A stretch of DNA of 64,000 nucleotides from Azorinus chamasolen (GCA_963576725.1 OY755240.1:30771932-30835931), one strand, 5' to 3'; positions 43,677 to 55,675 are shown, counted from the first letter of the stretch. The notes: a model not told the origin generated them from the sequence alone. Translations and numbers: made by a program.

Positions 43677-46600
43677 ATGTATTTTCTTTGGCATATTTTC
43701 ATACTAGTTGGTACAATTCTGTCATTTTGTGGAATTAGAAATGATTTGAATCATTTCAATATTAATCAAGAGCATGTGGTTCCAAACCTGAATAGCACTG
43801 GGAAGTTGGATGTCTTACACAGGCTAGACTTGCCATCATTTAATGCCAGCTACATACTAGAAAAGCACTTTAGCCAAATGAACACACACGAGACAAAGAC
43901 AGGTATCAAAACATACTACCATCCACTAAAGTACAGTCAGGTAAAGTCATGGCACAGTTCAGTATTGCAAACTAACAAATTAGCGCTACAGTCAATCGCC
44001 ACGCTCCTACAGAAGAAATCAAAGCTTGGCAGTCAACTCAAGCCATGCAAGTTACTATTATTCTTTATGCTTCTTATGATTTCTCAGTCAAATGACATTG
44101 AAAGTAACCCTGGTCCTAGTAATGACAGTACCAAATACATGTGCGGTACCTGTGATAACACTGTGACATGGGAACACAAAGGAATTGTCTGTGAAACCTG
44201 TGACCAGTGGTTTCATATTGATTGTCAAAACATTCACAGCAATACTTATGATTTACTTAATGATAGTATGGTAAGCTGGCATTGTATTATCTGTAATAAA
44301 CCAAACTTTAGTACATGTACCTTTGACCTACATGGTACCAGCATATCCAATTCATTTGAAAGTTTAGGACATATTGATACCAGCAACATCCTGAAAACAC
44401 CGACAAGTATGCTTAGACCATCCCATCAGTCAACACCAATACGTAGCAACAAATTTAGGTCAAAATGTAAGGCACCATTAAGAATAATAAATGTTAATTT
44501 TCAGTCCATCAAAAATAAACAGCATCTGGTTCAAAATATCCTTGACAGCACAAAACCGGATGTAGTAATAGGCACTGAAACTTGGCTTGACCCTAGCATA
44601 AAAGACTCTGAGATTTTTCCCGATGAGTATAAACTATACAGAAAGGACCGCATTGGTAAGCAGGGCGGTGGAGTCCTATTAGCAATTAGTAAAAACTATA
44701 TTAGTGATGAAGCTGAAGAACTTGCGCCTTGTGACAGTTCTGAATTTATATGGGCAAAATTAGAAATTAAAGGTAGAAAAACACTCTATATTGCATCCTT
44801 TTACAACCCCAGGACCTCAGATGAGCAAAGCCTTAAATCATTTGACATTTCAGTCAGAAAGGCAGTGCAAATCAATAACGCAGCACTGTTTATTGGAGGT
44901 GACTTCAACCTTCCCGGATGGGACTGGCAAAATAAAATTCTGAAACCTAACACCACCCATCAAAAAAATCATTACTTTCTTGGAAATACCCTTGACGATA
45001 CAGGCCTAGTCCAATTGATAGAACAGCCAACCAGGAAAGAAAATACACTTGACCTGATGATAACAAACATGCCTAACCAGGTACCACGCATTGAAATCAT
45101 GCCTGGCATTTCTGACCATGACATAGTTTTCACCGAATTTAACATAACCCCGGCAAGATATAAACAGAAACCTCGAAGCATACCACTCTATAGCAAGGCG
45201 AACTGGGAAACACTGAAATCAGAAGTGAAATCTTTACACAATAATATAATAAAAAAATCAGACACACATAATGTTGATGAACTTTGGACAGAATTCAAAA
45301 CTAGTATGGACCAAATGGCCCGGGAGCACATTCCCCACAAAAAGCTCAGCACAAAGCGCAAGATGCCCTGGGTAACACCTCAAACAAGAAAACTTATGAA
45401 AAAAAGAGATCGCCTCTACAAAAAGATGAGGAAATCAGGAGACAATCATTTACAAGACAGATACAAAACATTGAAACATCAAGTACAGAAACAACTCAGA
45501 CAGGCATACTGGCACTACATAGAAGATATTGTAACACCTAAAGAAGATAACAACTGTAATAACACTATGAACAAATTTTGGTCATACATTAAAAGTAAGA
45601 AAACTGACTACAATGGCATATCATCACTAAAACAAGATGGTAAACTAATCACTGAGCCGAAACAGAAAGCAAATACACTAAATACTCAGTTCCAGTCTGT
45701 GTTCTCTGAACCAAGTACTATTTCAGGTCCTACTTTCAAAGAAATGAATTACATGCCATCTACAAAGTTTCCATCTATGCCTGACTTAACGATCACCAGT
45801 CAAGGTATTGCTAAACTTCTCCTCAATCTTGATCCCTCTAAGGCAGCAGGGCCTGATGAATTGAAACCTCGTCTTCTTAAAGAGCTTGCTCTAGAAATAT
45901 CCCCTATCCTATGTCTTATATATCAGAAATCCTTAGATACTGGAGATGTTCCAACTGACTGGCGTACTGCTAATGTTTCACCAATTTACAAGAAGGGGTC
46001 TAAATATAACCCTGAAAACTACAGACCCATCTCTCTGACTTGCATTTGTTGCAAGATACTTGAACATGTAGTAGTAAGTGCAGTAATGACACATGCTGAC
46101 AAACATAATATCCTGTATCCCCTACAACACGGTTTCCGCAGAAACAGATCCTGCGAAACTCAGCTTCTTGAATTCATAGATGATGTCTCAAAAAATATGG
46201 AAAAATCAGTACAGACGGATGTTTTGATAATGGAATTTTCTAAAGCTTTTGACAAGGTCTGTCACAATCTACTTCTTCATAAACTCCACTACTATGGGAT
46301 ACAGGGTAAAACAAATACATGGATACAAAACTTCTTATCAGGACGTACACAGGCAGTAGTAGTGGATGGAGAGGCATCAAACTATGTACCTGTTAAATCT
46401 GGAGTGCCCCAGGGCTGAGTTCTGGGCCCAAGTCTGTTCTTGTTCTATATTAACGACATTCCAACTGGTTTGAACTCAACCATACGACTCTTTGCAGATG
46501 ATACCATCGCCTATCTTACAATCAAAACAAACAGTGACTGCACTTCCCTTCAAAAAGATCTGGACAAACTTGGGCTTTGGGAACAAAAATGGAAGATGGT

Positions 46601-47295
46601 ATTCCATCCAGATAAATGTAATGTCCTGTCTATCACCCGCAATAAAACACCTATCAAACATACATACACACTGCACGGACATAAACTTGAACATGTGAAT
46701 AGAGCAAAATATTTAGGTATCACCATTCAATCTGATCTAAAATGGGAGAGCCATGTTAATAACATCTGTAACAAGGCGAACAAGACACTTGGATTCCTTC
46801 GCAGAAACCTCCACATCAGTTCTACATCAGTTAAAGAACAAGCATATAAGTCACTGGTCCGTCCATCTCTTGAATACGCATGCTCAGTTTGGGATCCATA
46901 CATTAATGAAGATATCGAAAAAATAGAAAAAAGTTCAAAGGAGAGCTGCTAGGTATGTCACCAACCGATACAGAAACACATCCAGCGTCAGTAACATGAT
47001 AGATCAACTAAATTGGCAAAGTCTAGCAGATAGAAGAACTGACTCCCGTCTCACCATGCTCTATAAAATCACACATGATAAAGTCGCAGTCCCAAGAACA
47101 GACAGACTCATTCCACCTATCAGGCACTCCAGAAACTTACACTCTCTTTCCTACCAAATTCCTTCTTGTAGAACCCAGACACGACAGCAATCCTTCTTTC
47201 CCCGTACTATTAGAAACTGGAACAGTCTGCCACAGAACATTGTCATGAGCGAAACCACAGAATCGTTCAAGGCAGCCTTGTCAGCACTATACTGA
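43677..47295 (+). pseudogene. CR1-like polyprotein: 2A, PHD, endonuclease, reverse transcriptase
   Basis: I take the ATG at 43,677, the first in the frame; it opens a hydrophobic stretch, MYFLWHIFILVGTILSFCGI. Counting from it, residues 140-147 are DIESNPGP, a 2A-like skipping motif behind a hydrophobic run. Residues 156-206 are a C4HC3 PHD finger (Cys156, 159, 172, 175, His180, Cys183, 203, 206). From about 266 comes an APE-type endonuclease: INVNFQS, GTETWLD, GGDFNLPGWDW, LDLMITN, SDHDIV. The reverse transcriptase follows from about 715: PSKAAGPDELKPRLL, KYNPENYRPISLT, HGFRRNRSC, motif A, SGVPQG, and FADDT (motif C). Three defects are seen: motif A reads MEFSKAFDKV, with Glu where the catalytic Asp should be; TGA at 46,416-46,418 replaces the codon after VPQG; and one extra base near 46,930 shifts the frame before RAARYVTNRY. 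The end is KAALSALY. Confidence 0.9.
44052..44117 (+). other. 2A-like ribosome-skipping peptide
   Basis: Encodes LLLFFMLLMISQSNDIESNP followed by GP. The D-[IV]-E-x-N-P-G-P core is complete. In this class the ribosome skips the Gly-Pro bond, releasing the N-terminal segment from the downstream protein (established for 2A and 2A-like peptides, some of them in non-LTR retrotransposons). The hydrophobic run just upstream is also typical. Activity here is inferred from sequence only. Confidence 0.85.
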
Positions 47296-47499
47296 TCACT
47301 TACTATACTGTACATAGTTTTATTCATAAACTGATGGATCTTGGAAGGGAAAAAAAAATAATTGTAAAATAAATTAAAAAATTGTATGTATATATATAGT
47401 CGCTTCCTGATGCATCCAGTGCACTACTAGTATATTGGCGTAATCTTCATCTAGTTGAAGGCGGCCGATTATGAAGTAGAAGTAGAAGAGAAGATTACC

Positions 47500-48185
47500 C
47501 TGCTTACGGTCAAATTCAAATGCTAGATACTGTAGATCTTTTTATATATATGAGGAATATTTTTTTATGAAAATGACTTTGGCTGTAAAAATAAGTAAAA
47601 ATTAGCAGCAGGTAAAAATAACCCGTTATACGTTACATAAAGTCATAAAAAACCTCACTGATTTTGTTATCGGTAACAACAATGGCGCCCTATGTGCTGA
47701 TGACCTGACGTTGTTTACATATGCCAAAGTGCATATAAAACGCTCACGTGCACATGTTACATGTATCTGTTACACGTTTGACATTGAGTAACTAGTGTGT
47801 AACTGGTCGACTTCAAAAGTTACGATGATTAGGGTCCCAACGATGATCTACCATATGCGCACATGGATCTGGATCGTCTTCTGACACATTAGCTTGACAA
47901 CTTCGCTGGACCAGTTTCGTCTTTTCGTCGCTGGATAATAAACTGGCCAAATGTGATAAACTATAGTGATTTACACTGTTTCATGACTGTGTTAGGGTGG
48001 GATGGAACTTTAATTTAGAATAGTATGTGTTTTCTTTTAATGGATATTTGGTGAGTCACTTTCTTATTATATTTGCATTTGATTTGCTGATTTTGTAAAG
48101 TACCATTTACGCATCCTCATATTTACTCCATAAATACGAGTTAATTTGACGCCCCAGAGAAAGGGGAGAGGATACAAAGATTAAG
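47500..48185. other. No recognisable feature
   Basis: AT-rich, with no frame above about 60 codons, no hairpin family and no tandem repeat. Confidence 0.5.
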
Positions 48186-48234
48186 CTATTAATTAAAACC
48201 TCTCTATTTAACGGGCACCAAACTGTTTTAAGTA

Positions 48235-48603
48235 CAGTGCTCCCTCCCTACAACGACCCTCTCAATAACGATTCCCTCCTTACAACAACGTATGTCACTC
48301 ATTCCGAAACAACAAGGCTCCAGAAACAACTTTTTCCATCGTATTTTATTTATGCCTCCATCAAACCCTATGTTGTGACCACTCTTTAGAATCGTCACTT
48401 TGTGACGATTCTAAAGAGTGGTCACAACATAGGGTTTGATTGAGGCATAACGGTTTTAGTTTTCGAAATACACCTGATCAAATTATCTGGCGATCTGAAA
48501 ACAAGCTAATTATGTTTGATTTTCCCTCCCTATAACAACTCCCTCTGAACAACACATGCAATCTTCGTATCCCAAAGGGTGTCGTTGTAGAGAGGGAGCA
48601 CTG
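48235..48603. mobile_element. Family K MITE
   Basis: CAGTGCTCCCTCCCTACAAC is mirrored by GTTGTAGAGAGGGAGCACTG. TA lies at 48,233 and 48,604. Extra internal TCCCTCCCTATAACAACTCC repeats parallel the terminal sequence. It is the only K copy in the window. Confidence 0.85.
48351..48449. mobile_element. Family F hairpin inside family K
   Basis: TATGCCTCCATCAAACCCTA faces TAGGGTTTGATTGAGGCATA. The stem continues through GTGACCACTCTTTAGAATCG to a loop at CACTTTGTG. It is almost a perfect palindrome. Confidence 0.9.
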
Positions 48604-48988
48604 TAGTTGGTATTTAGGGCATGTGCCTGCTTAAAGCAAGGTGAAAAGTAAAACAGAACGCTCCTATAGGAGCGTTCTGTTTTACTTTCATCTTGGTTTA
48701 AGCAGCAACCTGCCTTTAACAAAAACTACTTGATGTAATTTAGTGGTCGTTATAGAGAGGATACAGGATGTTGAAAAAGAAAAAGGAAAACTATCACCAA
48801 AAAGGCCGCAAATCGTGCTTTCGCTCATAATTGTATGTATGATTAGATACGAGTATGATATGAAATAAAATAGTGGATATGTATATAGAAACAATTACAA
48901 TAAAGAGTTTCACTTTTAATTCAGGATTCTGGTGAAAAGTTTATTTGTACAACATTTCGTCGGGTTTTTTTTCAGAATAAAGGCTATA

Positions 48989-49188
48989 TAGTAAACCCCC
49001 TCTAAACCGGGTGTTCATTAAAGTATAAATATCGGCCTTGGAGAAAGGTGGCAGCTTATTGCACGGTGAAAGTCTTGCAGGTAGCTCTTCTAGGAACTTT
49101 CTGCATTACTTTCACCCGGCATTAAGCAGCCACCTGCCTAAAAGTATCTAAGTTCTCTACTAAAATTCCGGTTTAGAGGGGTTTTACG
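48989..49188. mobile_element. Family A MITE (AAACCGG subtype)
   Basis: AGTAAACCCCCTCTAAACCG faces CGGTTTAGAGGGGTTTTAC. Core: GGTGGCAGCTTATTGCACGG and GGCATTAAGCAGCCACCTGC. Confidence 0.8.
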
Positions 49189-49189
49189 A

Positions 49190-50001
49190 CATTGCTGGCT
49201 AATAAGGGCCTATAGGGTGTACAAACGTTACGATTTATATCAGTTTTTTGTCACGAGGCAACTATATTCCTATGGTAACATAGTTCGTTTAAACAGTAGG
49301 ATGAAGTGTCACTCACGTTTATCTGCTTTGTTTTTAAGAAAACCAACTTTATATGTTTTATTATGTTGGAATTTGGTAAGTCCAACCACAGGAGTTCAAC
49401 TCATGAAATATGTCTTAAATAAGTTAAAATGTTCCTAAACTAACGTTTTGTAACATTTGGAGCCCAACAAATAAAGTTTGGGGCGTTTTGAGACAAACCT
49501 GACACTTCGTATATTCTACATTAGAGAAAAGCAATTAACTCTCGGGCGATCCGATCCGCGGGTGTTTCGCTTCAACTGCAGTTATTTTCGCCCGGTGGGG
49601 GATTTTCCCACAAAACAAAATATATAATTACATGTACATAGAAAGAAAAATGTTTTATCTACACGCTTGTACCAAATATCCCATACTTTGTCTCCATTTT
49701 AGCGAGTACGAGAGGCAAATACTTTCAGAAAACCGTGTTTTTTATTTAGTCGGAAACAACAATGTTGGCGACCAAGTGCTCGATTTCGCTAAAATCCTTA
49801 TACGATAGCGAAACTGACGCTCCTTTCTGGTTTATTCTAGTGAGAAATTGTTGTCGGTTCCAAATGTTATAAAACGTCAATTTAGGGACATTTTAACTTA
49901 TTTGAGACATATTTCATGAGCCGTACGCCTGTGGATCCAACTTGTTTATAAAGGCCATTAAAATTCGCAGTAACAGTCACATGATGATGATGATGATGAT
50001 A

Positions 50002-50060
<59 letters not shown>

Positions 50061-50980
50061 GGTGGTGGTGGTGATGATTTACGTGTTTTCACAATTTCGA
50101 TTGATATACGTTGAGAAGATTCTTTACAGCCAGATGAGTTTAGTTTTAAATTTATAGCAATTTTACCGGATATTGGAAAAAGCTCTACGTATCGAAATAT
50201 CTTTGTTAGACGTTTTCTTAAATCGCCATGTTCTCTTTACATTTCGTCTCCAGAAGGCACACTTTTAAAATGCGACCATAGTCGATTCTTCTCGCACTAG
50301 CTAGGTTTTGAAATAGGTCTACAAATCAGATACAGATCGGAGAATGGCTCCGTTGTGAGGTGGTTGGAAAACAGTTTGGATTCGGATCAGGCTTGCTAGG
50401 CCTTTAACCAGAACCCCATTTTTGTTTGAATGTATTGCTCCGATCGGTAGGCTAATGGTTAGGGCTCGCCTTTTCGAGTACCTTTCTCTTCAAACAGGAT
50501 AGAGGTTTTTCAAACACTCGATAACCCCAATGAACCCGTTTCACGGAAGTAGATAAGCCCGATGCGTCAACGGACCGGTCTACTGTTCGAGATCAACCCT
50601 ATCCCGTTTCTAATCCGTTAATTTGTGCTGACAACAGCCTAAACCCCGCTCAATATCTACATTAAAATGATGTTTCTTTATCCATTCGTCGCGGATATTT
50701 CAAATTCTACTTCGTTTAGTTATCAAAAGGTAGCGAGAGAGATACTATTTGAAATTGAAAGATAAATAATTAAGATTTCAATAAAAAAACTGATACGGAT
50801 AATTACTTTTTTTACGCTGATGTTGGATTACATGTAATTCCGTTGCCTATTGAAATGTTTCAGCCATTGTACCTGTGATATAAACTGAGAATGTCTACCT
50901 AAACGTGTTTCTTGGAATAACTGCCAATTTACGATTTTTATGAATATTGGAAGGAAGGAAACGTAATACACTTATGTTTA
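49190..50980. other. Mostly featureless; ATG/GTG microsatellite
   Basis: An (ATG)n run followed by (GTG)n occupies 49,982-50,073. Its open frame of Met and Val is an artefact. A half J hairpin lies near 50,366. Otherwise nothing is recognised. Confidence 0.7.
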
Positions 50981-50984
50981 CTAT

Positions 50985-52350
50985 TATATTTAGTCATCGA
51001 GCATTTCCTTTCAAAACAAAAAGAAGCGAATGTCAAAAGTATTTGTTTCCTGGGGAAACATGGAGTAATACATACCATCCATTTACTTCGTGAATACTCA
51101 TGCAATAAAGAATGACATTATGAATATTAATTTGATTAATTGTTTTAATAGCACATGGACACAAGAATAGTTGGCCATGGCAGTACAACTATAGAATCAT
51201 ATCTATATTATATCAAACGCAAACAGAGCATACCCTATAGGAGCCGTCTGATATGGGTCTACTCTGTTTGAAGAGGCGTAGATAGGCGTATCGTATTTAT
51301 GGAGTAAAGGGTTAATATGCACATCTCAACTATGTAGATACTCACGAATTCGGTAGTAGCATGCCCTTTTATCCTGTCGCCGCTAAATATATTTCGACTG
51401 TTAAGATTAGTGTCTGTTTCAGGTTTGAAAGTGGCGTTCTTTTAAATTTCGTTTTAAAACAGCCTGTTCAGTGTCAAATAGTTTGGAACATGATGAGGCA
51501 CCGTGCTGTTCGGTATTTCACCTGGATTTAAACAGCTCGCACAAATTACCACCGAAAGAGTAAATTAGTGGCAACCTTGATCGGACGCCTCTTCACTGTA
51601 ACAACTTGGTATTAGAAAATAGTTTGTCAGTTTGCAAATACCAGTTTGCAAATACCCTGAAATGCTGTAAAACAAAATACGCACGGGATATTTCGATTTA
51701 TAATTCAGTTTATCATAGACCTTTTTATAGAGACTACGAAGTACATTAGACCCCCTCTAAGCCGAATGTTTAGTGCAGAAGAATTTAGTTCATTTTAGAC
51801 AATTTGCTGCTTAATGCAGGATGAAAGTCATGCAGAAAGCTCTTTTAAAATCTGTGCTACCAGCCCGAAAGACCGGCACTAAAAAGGCTTATTTATGGGG
51901 TGAAGGGTCAAAGCTATAGATAGCTAATATGAAATCACTTTCAGGTCGCGATGTTACAGTATCAATTATCTTGATTATACAATGTACATGTAATACACTG
52001 TCGCCTAGCATTTATCTCTTCTTTTACATTTTGTTTTGTACTCATTAATCCCAACATATTCATGTTAGAAATAACAGAATACGAGGTGTTATGGTAATGA
52101 CAGAAACGTTAGAATCAAATCTATATAATTACATAAGCAAACAGAGCAGACCCTGATCAGAGGTCTCCTACAGGAGCGGTCTGATCTAGGACTACTTAGA
52201 TTGCAAAGGCGTCGAAAGGCGCATCTATGGAGTTAAGGGTTAAGACCAAATCATTATCGATTTGAAGATTGTGTACAGTTGAACCTGTCTGCAGCCACCA
52301 CTAAAACGCGAGTATAGTTCTAGACGGTAGCTTCGTGCAGGTCGACAATT
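50985..52350. repeat. Duplicated segment, copy 2 (near-empty site)
   Basis: One continuous 1.37-kb stretch aligning in order to 14,785-15,527, then 18,713-19,020, then 37,840-38,600. It shares a family B MITE (51,090-51,311), a J hairpin (51,470-51,545), a half family A MITE (51,748-51,876) and a second B remnant (52,044-52,236). It lacks the two TA-flanked MITEs, the LINE and the fold-back element found in copy 1. Confidence 0.8.
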
Positions 52351-52469
52351 ATACAGAAAACACCTCTAGGAAATCTCTGCATTTACTTCTGTTCAGCATT
52401 AAGCAACCATCTGCTCTCATAGACCTATATGTGTATTCATAATTAAGTCACTTCATGCAGGTTCTACTG
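52275..52469. mobile_element. Family A MITE
   Basis: CAGTTGAACCTGTCTGCAGC faces TTCATGCAGGTTCTACTG. The core ATTAAGCAACCATCTGCTCT is present. Its first part is shared with the copy 1 block near 38,530-38,600. Confidence 0.7.
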
Positions 52470-52784
52470 TATGCAAGAGTTCAAGATTTGTGTACTTTTG
52501 AAATGAACTCCTTTCAGATGCCAACATGAAACACAGGGGAAATGCATCCGTTTGTTATACAGAGTAACAATACTAGGGCAACGGTATAAACAATGGGACT
52601 CGCCATTCACATGGCAGTGATACTCACTTATTCTTTAGCATACAAAACGTTAAATTAACTTCGCATGACAAAAATGTCGATAAGTTCTAATATACGATCA
52701 TTGCAACGGGAAGTCGTTCCATGGTAGAGCTTACGACAATTAGACAGGTAGGCATACAAACAAGCAGGTATGTAGGTTGGATGA

Positions 52785-53060
52785 CAAAACAGCATACAGG
52801 ACACACAGTCCAGAATGGCAAAACAGCCTGAATGACACAAAGACCAGAATGTCAATAAAAACTGAATGGCACAACGTCCTGAATGGCAAAGCAGTCTGAA
52901 TGGCACACAGTCCTGAATGGCAATAAAGACTAAATGGCAAAGCAGTCTGAATATCACAACGTCCTAAATCGCAAAAAGCATGAATGGCACAACATCCTGA
53001 TGACAACGTCCTGAATTACACAAAGTCTGGGTGGCACCCAATCCCGAATCGAAAACTGAA
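52785..53060. repeat. Degenerate short tandem repeat
   Basis: Repeats of roughly CTGAATGGCAAARCAGT (17-19 bp) with many substitutions, alternating CACAACGTC and AAGCAGT versions. Minus-strand frames rich in CH and FRLLCH come from it and are not genes. Confidence 0.75.
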
Positions 53061-54250
53061 TAACAATCTAAATGAGCCAGTATAATGGTGCATGGCATTA
53101 TTTATGTTTGCATGTTAATATTGTATTTATTGATGTTTTACAGTTTCCAGGGCATAATTTGCTGTATGGGCATATGTTGGTTATGACTGTTTTATGAGCA
53201 GTTATTTTCCAAATTATTCACCTATACATGTGCACAGTAATTGGCTAAATAGTCAATTATTAGATGTATCTAAACTTCATGATCACTGTTCCAATGGAGA
53301 TTAATTCATTTAATCTATCAAATTGGTAAACGGATGTCATATACTGTTATATTACTGACAAGTCAAGGTTATTATGAAGAACTAGATTCAGTTCCTGTAC
53401 ATCAAATGTCAATAATCTAGTAAAACTTTCAACAGAAGAACAAGCATTATTGAAATGCATAAATGAAAGATTTAGAAAAGGCACTAAAATAAAACAAGAC
53501 TTAAATGTGAAGTGGAGTCTGAATATCAAGGTGTTATAACGAAAGGTCTGCCAGTATGCACTGTTGGCCGATACAATGCATTTGCTGAATACCATATAGA
53601 CATATGGCTCTGGTGCATTGAAAGAAAAATATTAAGCACAGCTCATATGTCAGGATTATAAAGCATGCATTGCCATTCAGATAGAGCAGTGACATTATCC
53701 TTTGATGATGAGTTAGATTGGTCACTGCACAAATCAGTCTTTGTGTGATATACCAAAGGTCCGGTACCATCAATATTGATATTGCTATTAATATGTATTT
53801 GCTTGCATCTAGACTTGATGCAAAACAAGAAAATTATGTGGCAACATCAACACAGGTGTTAAGTGTTTGAGTGGTGGACTCAAAAGGTGGCCCTGTACTT
53901 CATTCTCGGTGTTTGTATATTTGCTGGTCCTTCAGGATCATTAGTTTTCATTTTATTGGTTTTGAAAAATTGAATACTGCTTAAGCCGGTGCTAGGGGGC
54001 ATGAGTAGTGTTGCATTTTTAACTACTACTCATAAACAGATTCAATAAAACCGAGTCTGCAATTTTCTCTTTTAGCATTGTTACTTTTGCTTTCGAAGGT
54101 TCTCCCATTTTCAGAATGTACTCCTTATTAAAGGCGTCAAACTTGTATTAATTTATTGATGTTTCAGCTGTTATGGTGCATCTACGTTAGAATGTAAATG
54201 CAGCCAGAATGTTCCACACGAGGTATGCTCCATAGCTGTTCCAGTTTGCT
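53061..54250. other. No recognisable feature
   Basis: AT-rich; several overlapping minus-strand frames below 85 codons with no motif. Confidence 0.4.
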
Positions 54251-54259
54251 TATCTCTTC

Positions 54260-54600
54260 AAAATAGAAATATTCACGCTTGTCATTTTAGTATGCATTTA
54301 CTGCATCTACGACAACGAAGCTATGTTTTCAGTGTGGGGAACAGATAGAAGTCAGAAGAGGCAAAATCTGAAGGTTATGTGGGTTGACTCAGGGAGGCAT
54401 TCAAAGCCGCATTCAGTCGCAGAAGGCTTGTCAACTGTAAACAGGTGCATTATCCAGCAAGAGCAAAATGCCCCAATCAACCTCCACACAATCTCGTGAC
54501 ACAGTGACTGCAGTTCTCGGCATAGATCATGATTATGATTGTCCCATCACCTTTCCTGAGACTGTTTGAAACTCCTTAGAATTGGTTAGTCATGGTATTT
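54260..54600 (-). pseudogene. Mariner-family transposase, C-terminal relic
   Basis: On the minus strand, WGILLLLDNAPVYS (about 54,480-54,440) matches the LLxDNAPxH motif around the second catalytic Asp. Further on, PSDFASSDFYLFPTLKT then LRCRR (about 54,380-54,300) matches the mariner motif LAPSDFYLFPxLKxxLRG. Upstream, a VTVSRDC stretch resembles the VTVFWD motif. Stops and frame changes separate all three. It is unrelated in position to the N-terminal relic at 977. Confidence 0.6.
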
Positions 54601-54865
54601 CACTCCATCCTAAATTCAGCTGATCATTTCTTTGCTGTGCTTTAAAAAGGACATTCCTTTCCAATTACTACAATGAAATATTTCCGAATTTCCTGGGGGA
54701 ACAACCCCTTCTTTCAGGTTCTATATGACGTCAACGTTCTCTATTGTATCGTTTTGACACAACCTTCTCTTTACAGCGATTTCCTTCTATAATAAAAAAA
54801 GTTCAAATCCCATTCTCTCTGCAAAATCGCCTGTAATAAGATTGAATTACCCGTTAATTGGACTT

Positions 54866-54925
54866 TTGTATCAATGTATTTTGTATCAATGTATTTTGTA
54901 TCAATGTATTTTGTATCAATGTATA
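54866..54925. repeat. 15-bp tandem repeat, four copies
   Basis: TTTTGTATCAATGTA repeated four times, the last diverging into TATTTGC. Both strands are open across it because 15 is a multiple of 3. Confidence 0.85.
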
Positions 54926-55501
54926 TTTGCATTTTGGACCCGCACTATATTGTAAGGAATTTTCTTCACAGATTTCTGCAAACCTGCATGGATATCGGTT
55001 GCAGAATAGTCGAGTTTCGAACGGATTTTGCAATATACCCTTTGATCTAACTTTAAATCGGTCACGATTTAGCACGCCAAAATAGGCAATATGACAACAC
55101 ATGGTCAGTTCAACTGAGGCATAGCGAGCACGAGAAAAGTGTGCGTGTGGAGCAAAGTTGTCTGCGTGTAGAGTAATAGTACTAATATATAGCCACACAA
55201 AGAATAATTGAAATATCACAAGTGAAAATATGTTTTTAAAGCTGTTACGAATTTATGAAATGCCTATCGTATAAACCGCGTCCTTCTGTCAGCGCTTTGA
55301 TTTACGTAGAATTCTCCTAGCTGTTCAGATTGCCTTCAAACTGCATCATACTCGGTAAGAAGCAGTTATAGTTCGATTTCGAGTGCTGAGCCGTGACAGT
55401 ACTTTTCTATTTATAGAAGTTGCAACCATTTTAATTTATGGGTAAGTGGACAATGGTTGTCACAAGAAGCTCGGAGTAATCGTGCAGTATTAGAATTTAC
55501 A

Positions 55502-55675
55502 CAGTAAACCCTCTCAATAACGGCCACTAAATTACATCAAGTATTTTGTGTTAAAGGCAGGTCGCTGCTTAAAGCAAGGTGAAAGTAAAACAGAACGCTC
55601 CTATATAGGAGCGTTCTGTTTTACTTCCACCTTGCTTTAAGCAGCCGGCTGCCCTTAATATTACCACAGGTAACT
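55502..55675. mobile_element. Family A MITE, right end lost
   Basis: CAGTAAACCCTCTCAATAAC, then the core AAACAGAACGCTCCTATATA with its complement, and TAAGCAGCCGGCTGCCC. The right terminus is absent. Confidence 0.75.

Larger units (their letters stand above)
43155..47489 (+). mobile_element. CR1-like LINE, nearly complete
   Basis: About 4.3 kb. A GC-poor 5' leader of roughly 500 bp precedes one long frame with 2A-like peptide, PHD finger, APE endonuclease and reverse transcriptase. The 3' end has a short AT-rich tail with GAAGTAGAAGTAGAAGAG. The octamer GAAGATTA occurs at 43,147-43,154 and 47,490-47,497, a possible target duplication. CR1/L2-type elements lack long poly(A), in line with this tail. 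Confidence 0.75.
48190..48762. mobile_element. Family A MITE with triple nesting
   Basis: Left end AATTAAAACCTCTCTATTTA (the first bases are degraded), right part GGTCGTTATAGAGAGG. The family K element at 48,235-48,603 interrupts it, and K itself contains a family F hairpin. The A core AACAGAACGCTCCTATAGGA resumes at 48,653. Confidence 0.8.

Noticed and set aside
46416..46418. TGA recoding (readthrough or selenocysteine) in the CR1-like frame
   Set aside because: A downstream frameshift and a catalytic substitution show the copy is decayed, so a simple nonsense mutation is the better explanation.
49942..50157. Frame with poly-Met and poly-Val
   Set aside because: Microsatellite (ATG)n and (GTG)n.
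52655..53006. Minus-strand frames with CHSG/FRLLCH repeats
   Set aside because: Derived from a degenerate 17-19-bp tandem repeat.
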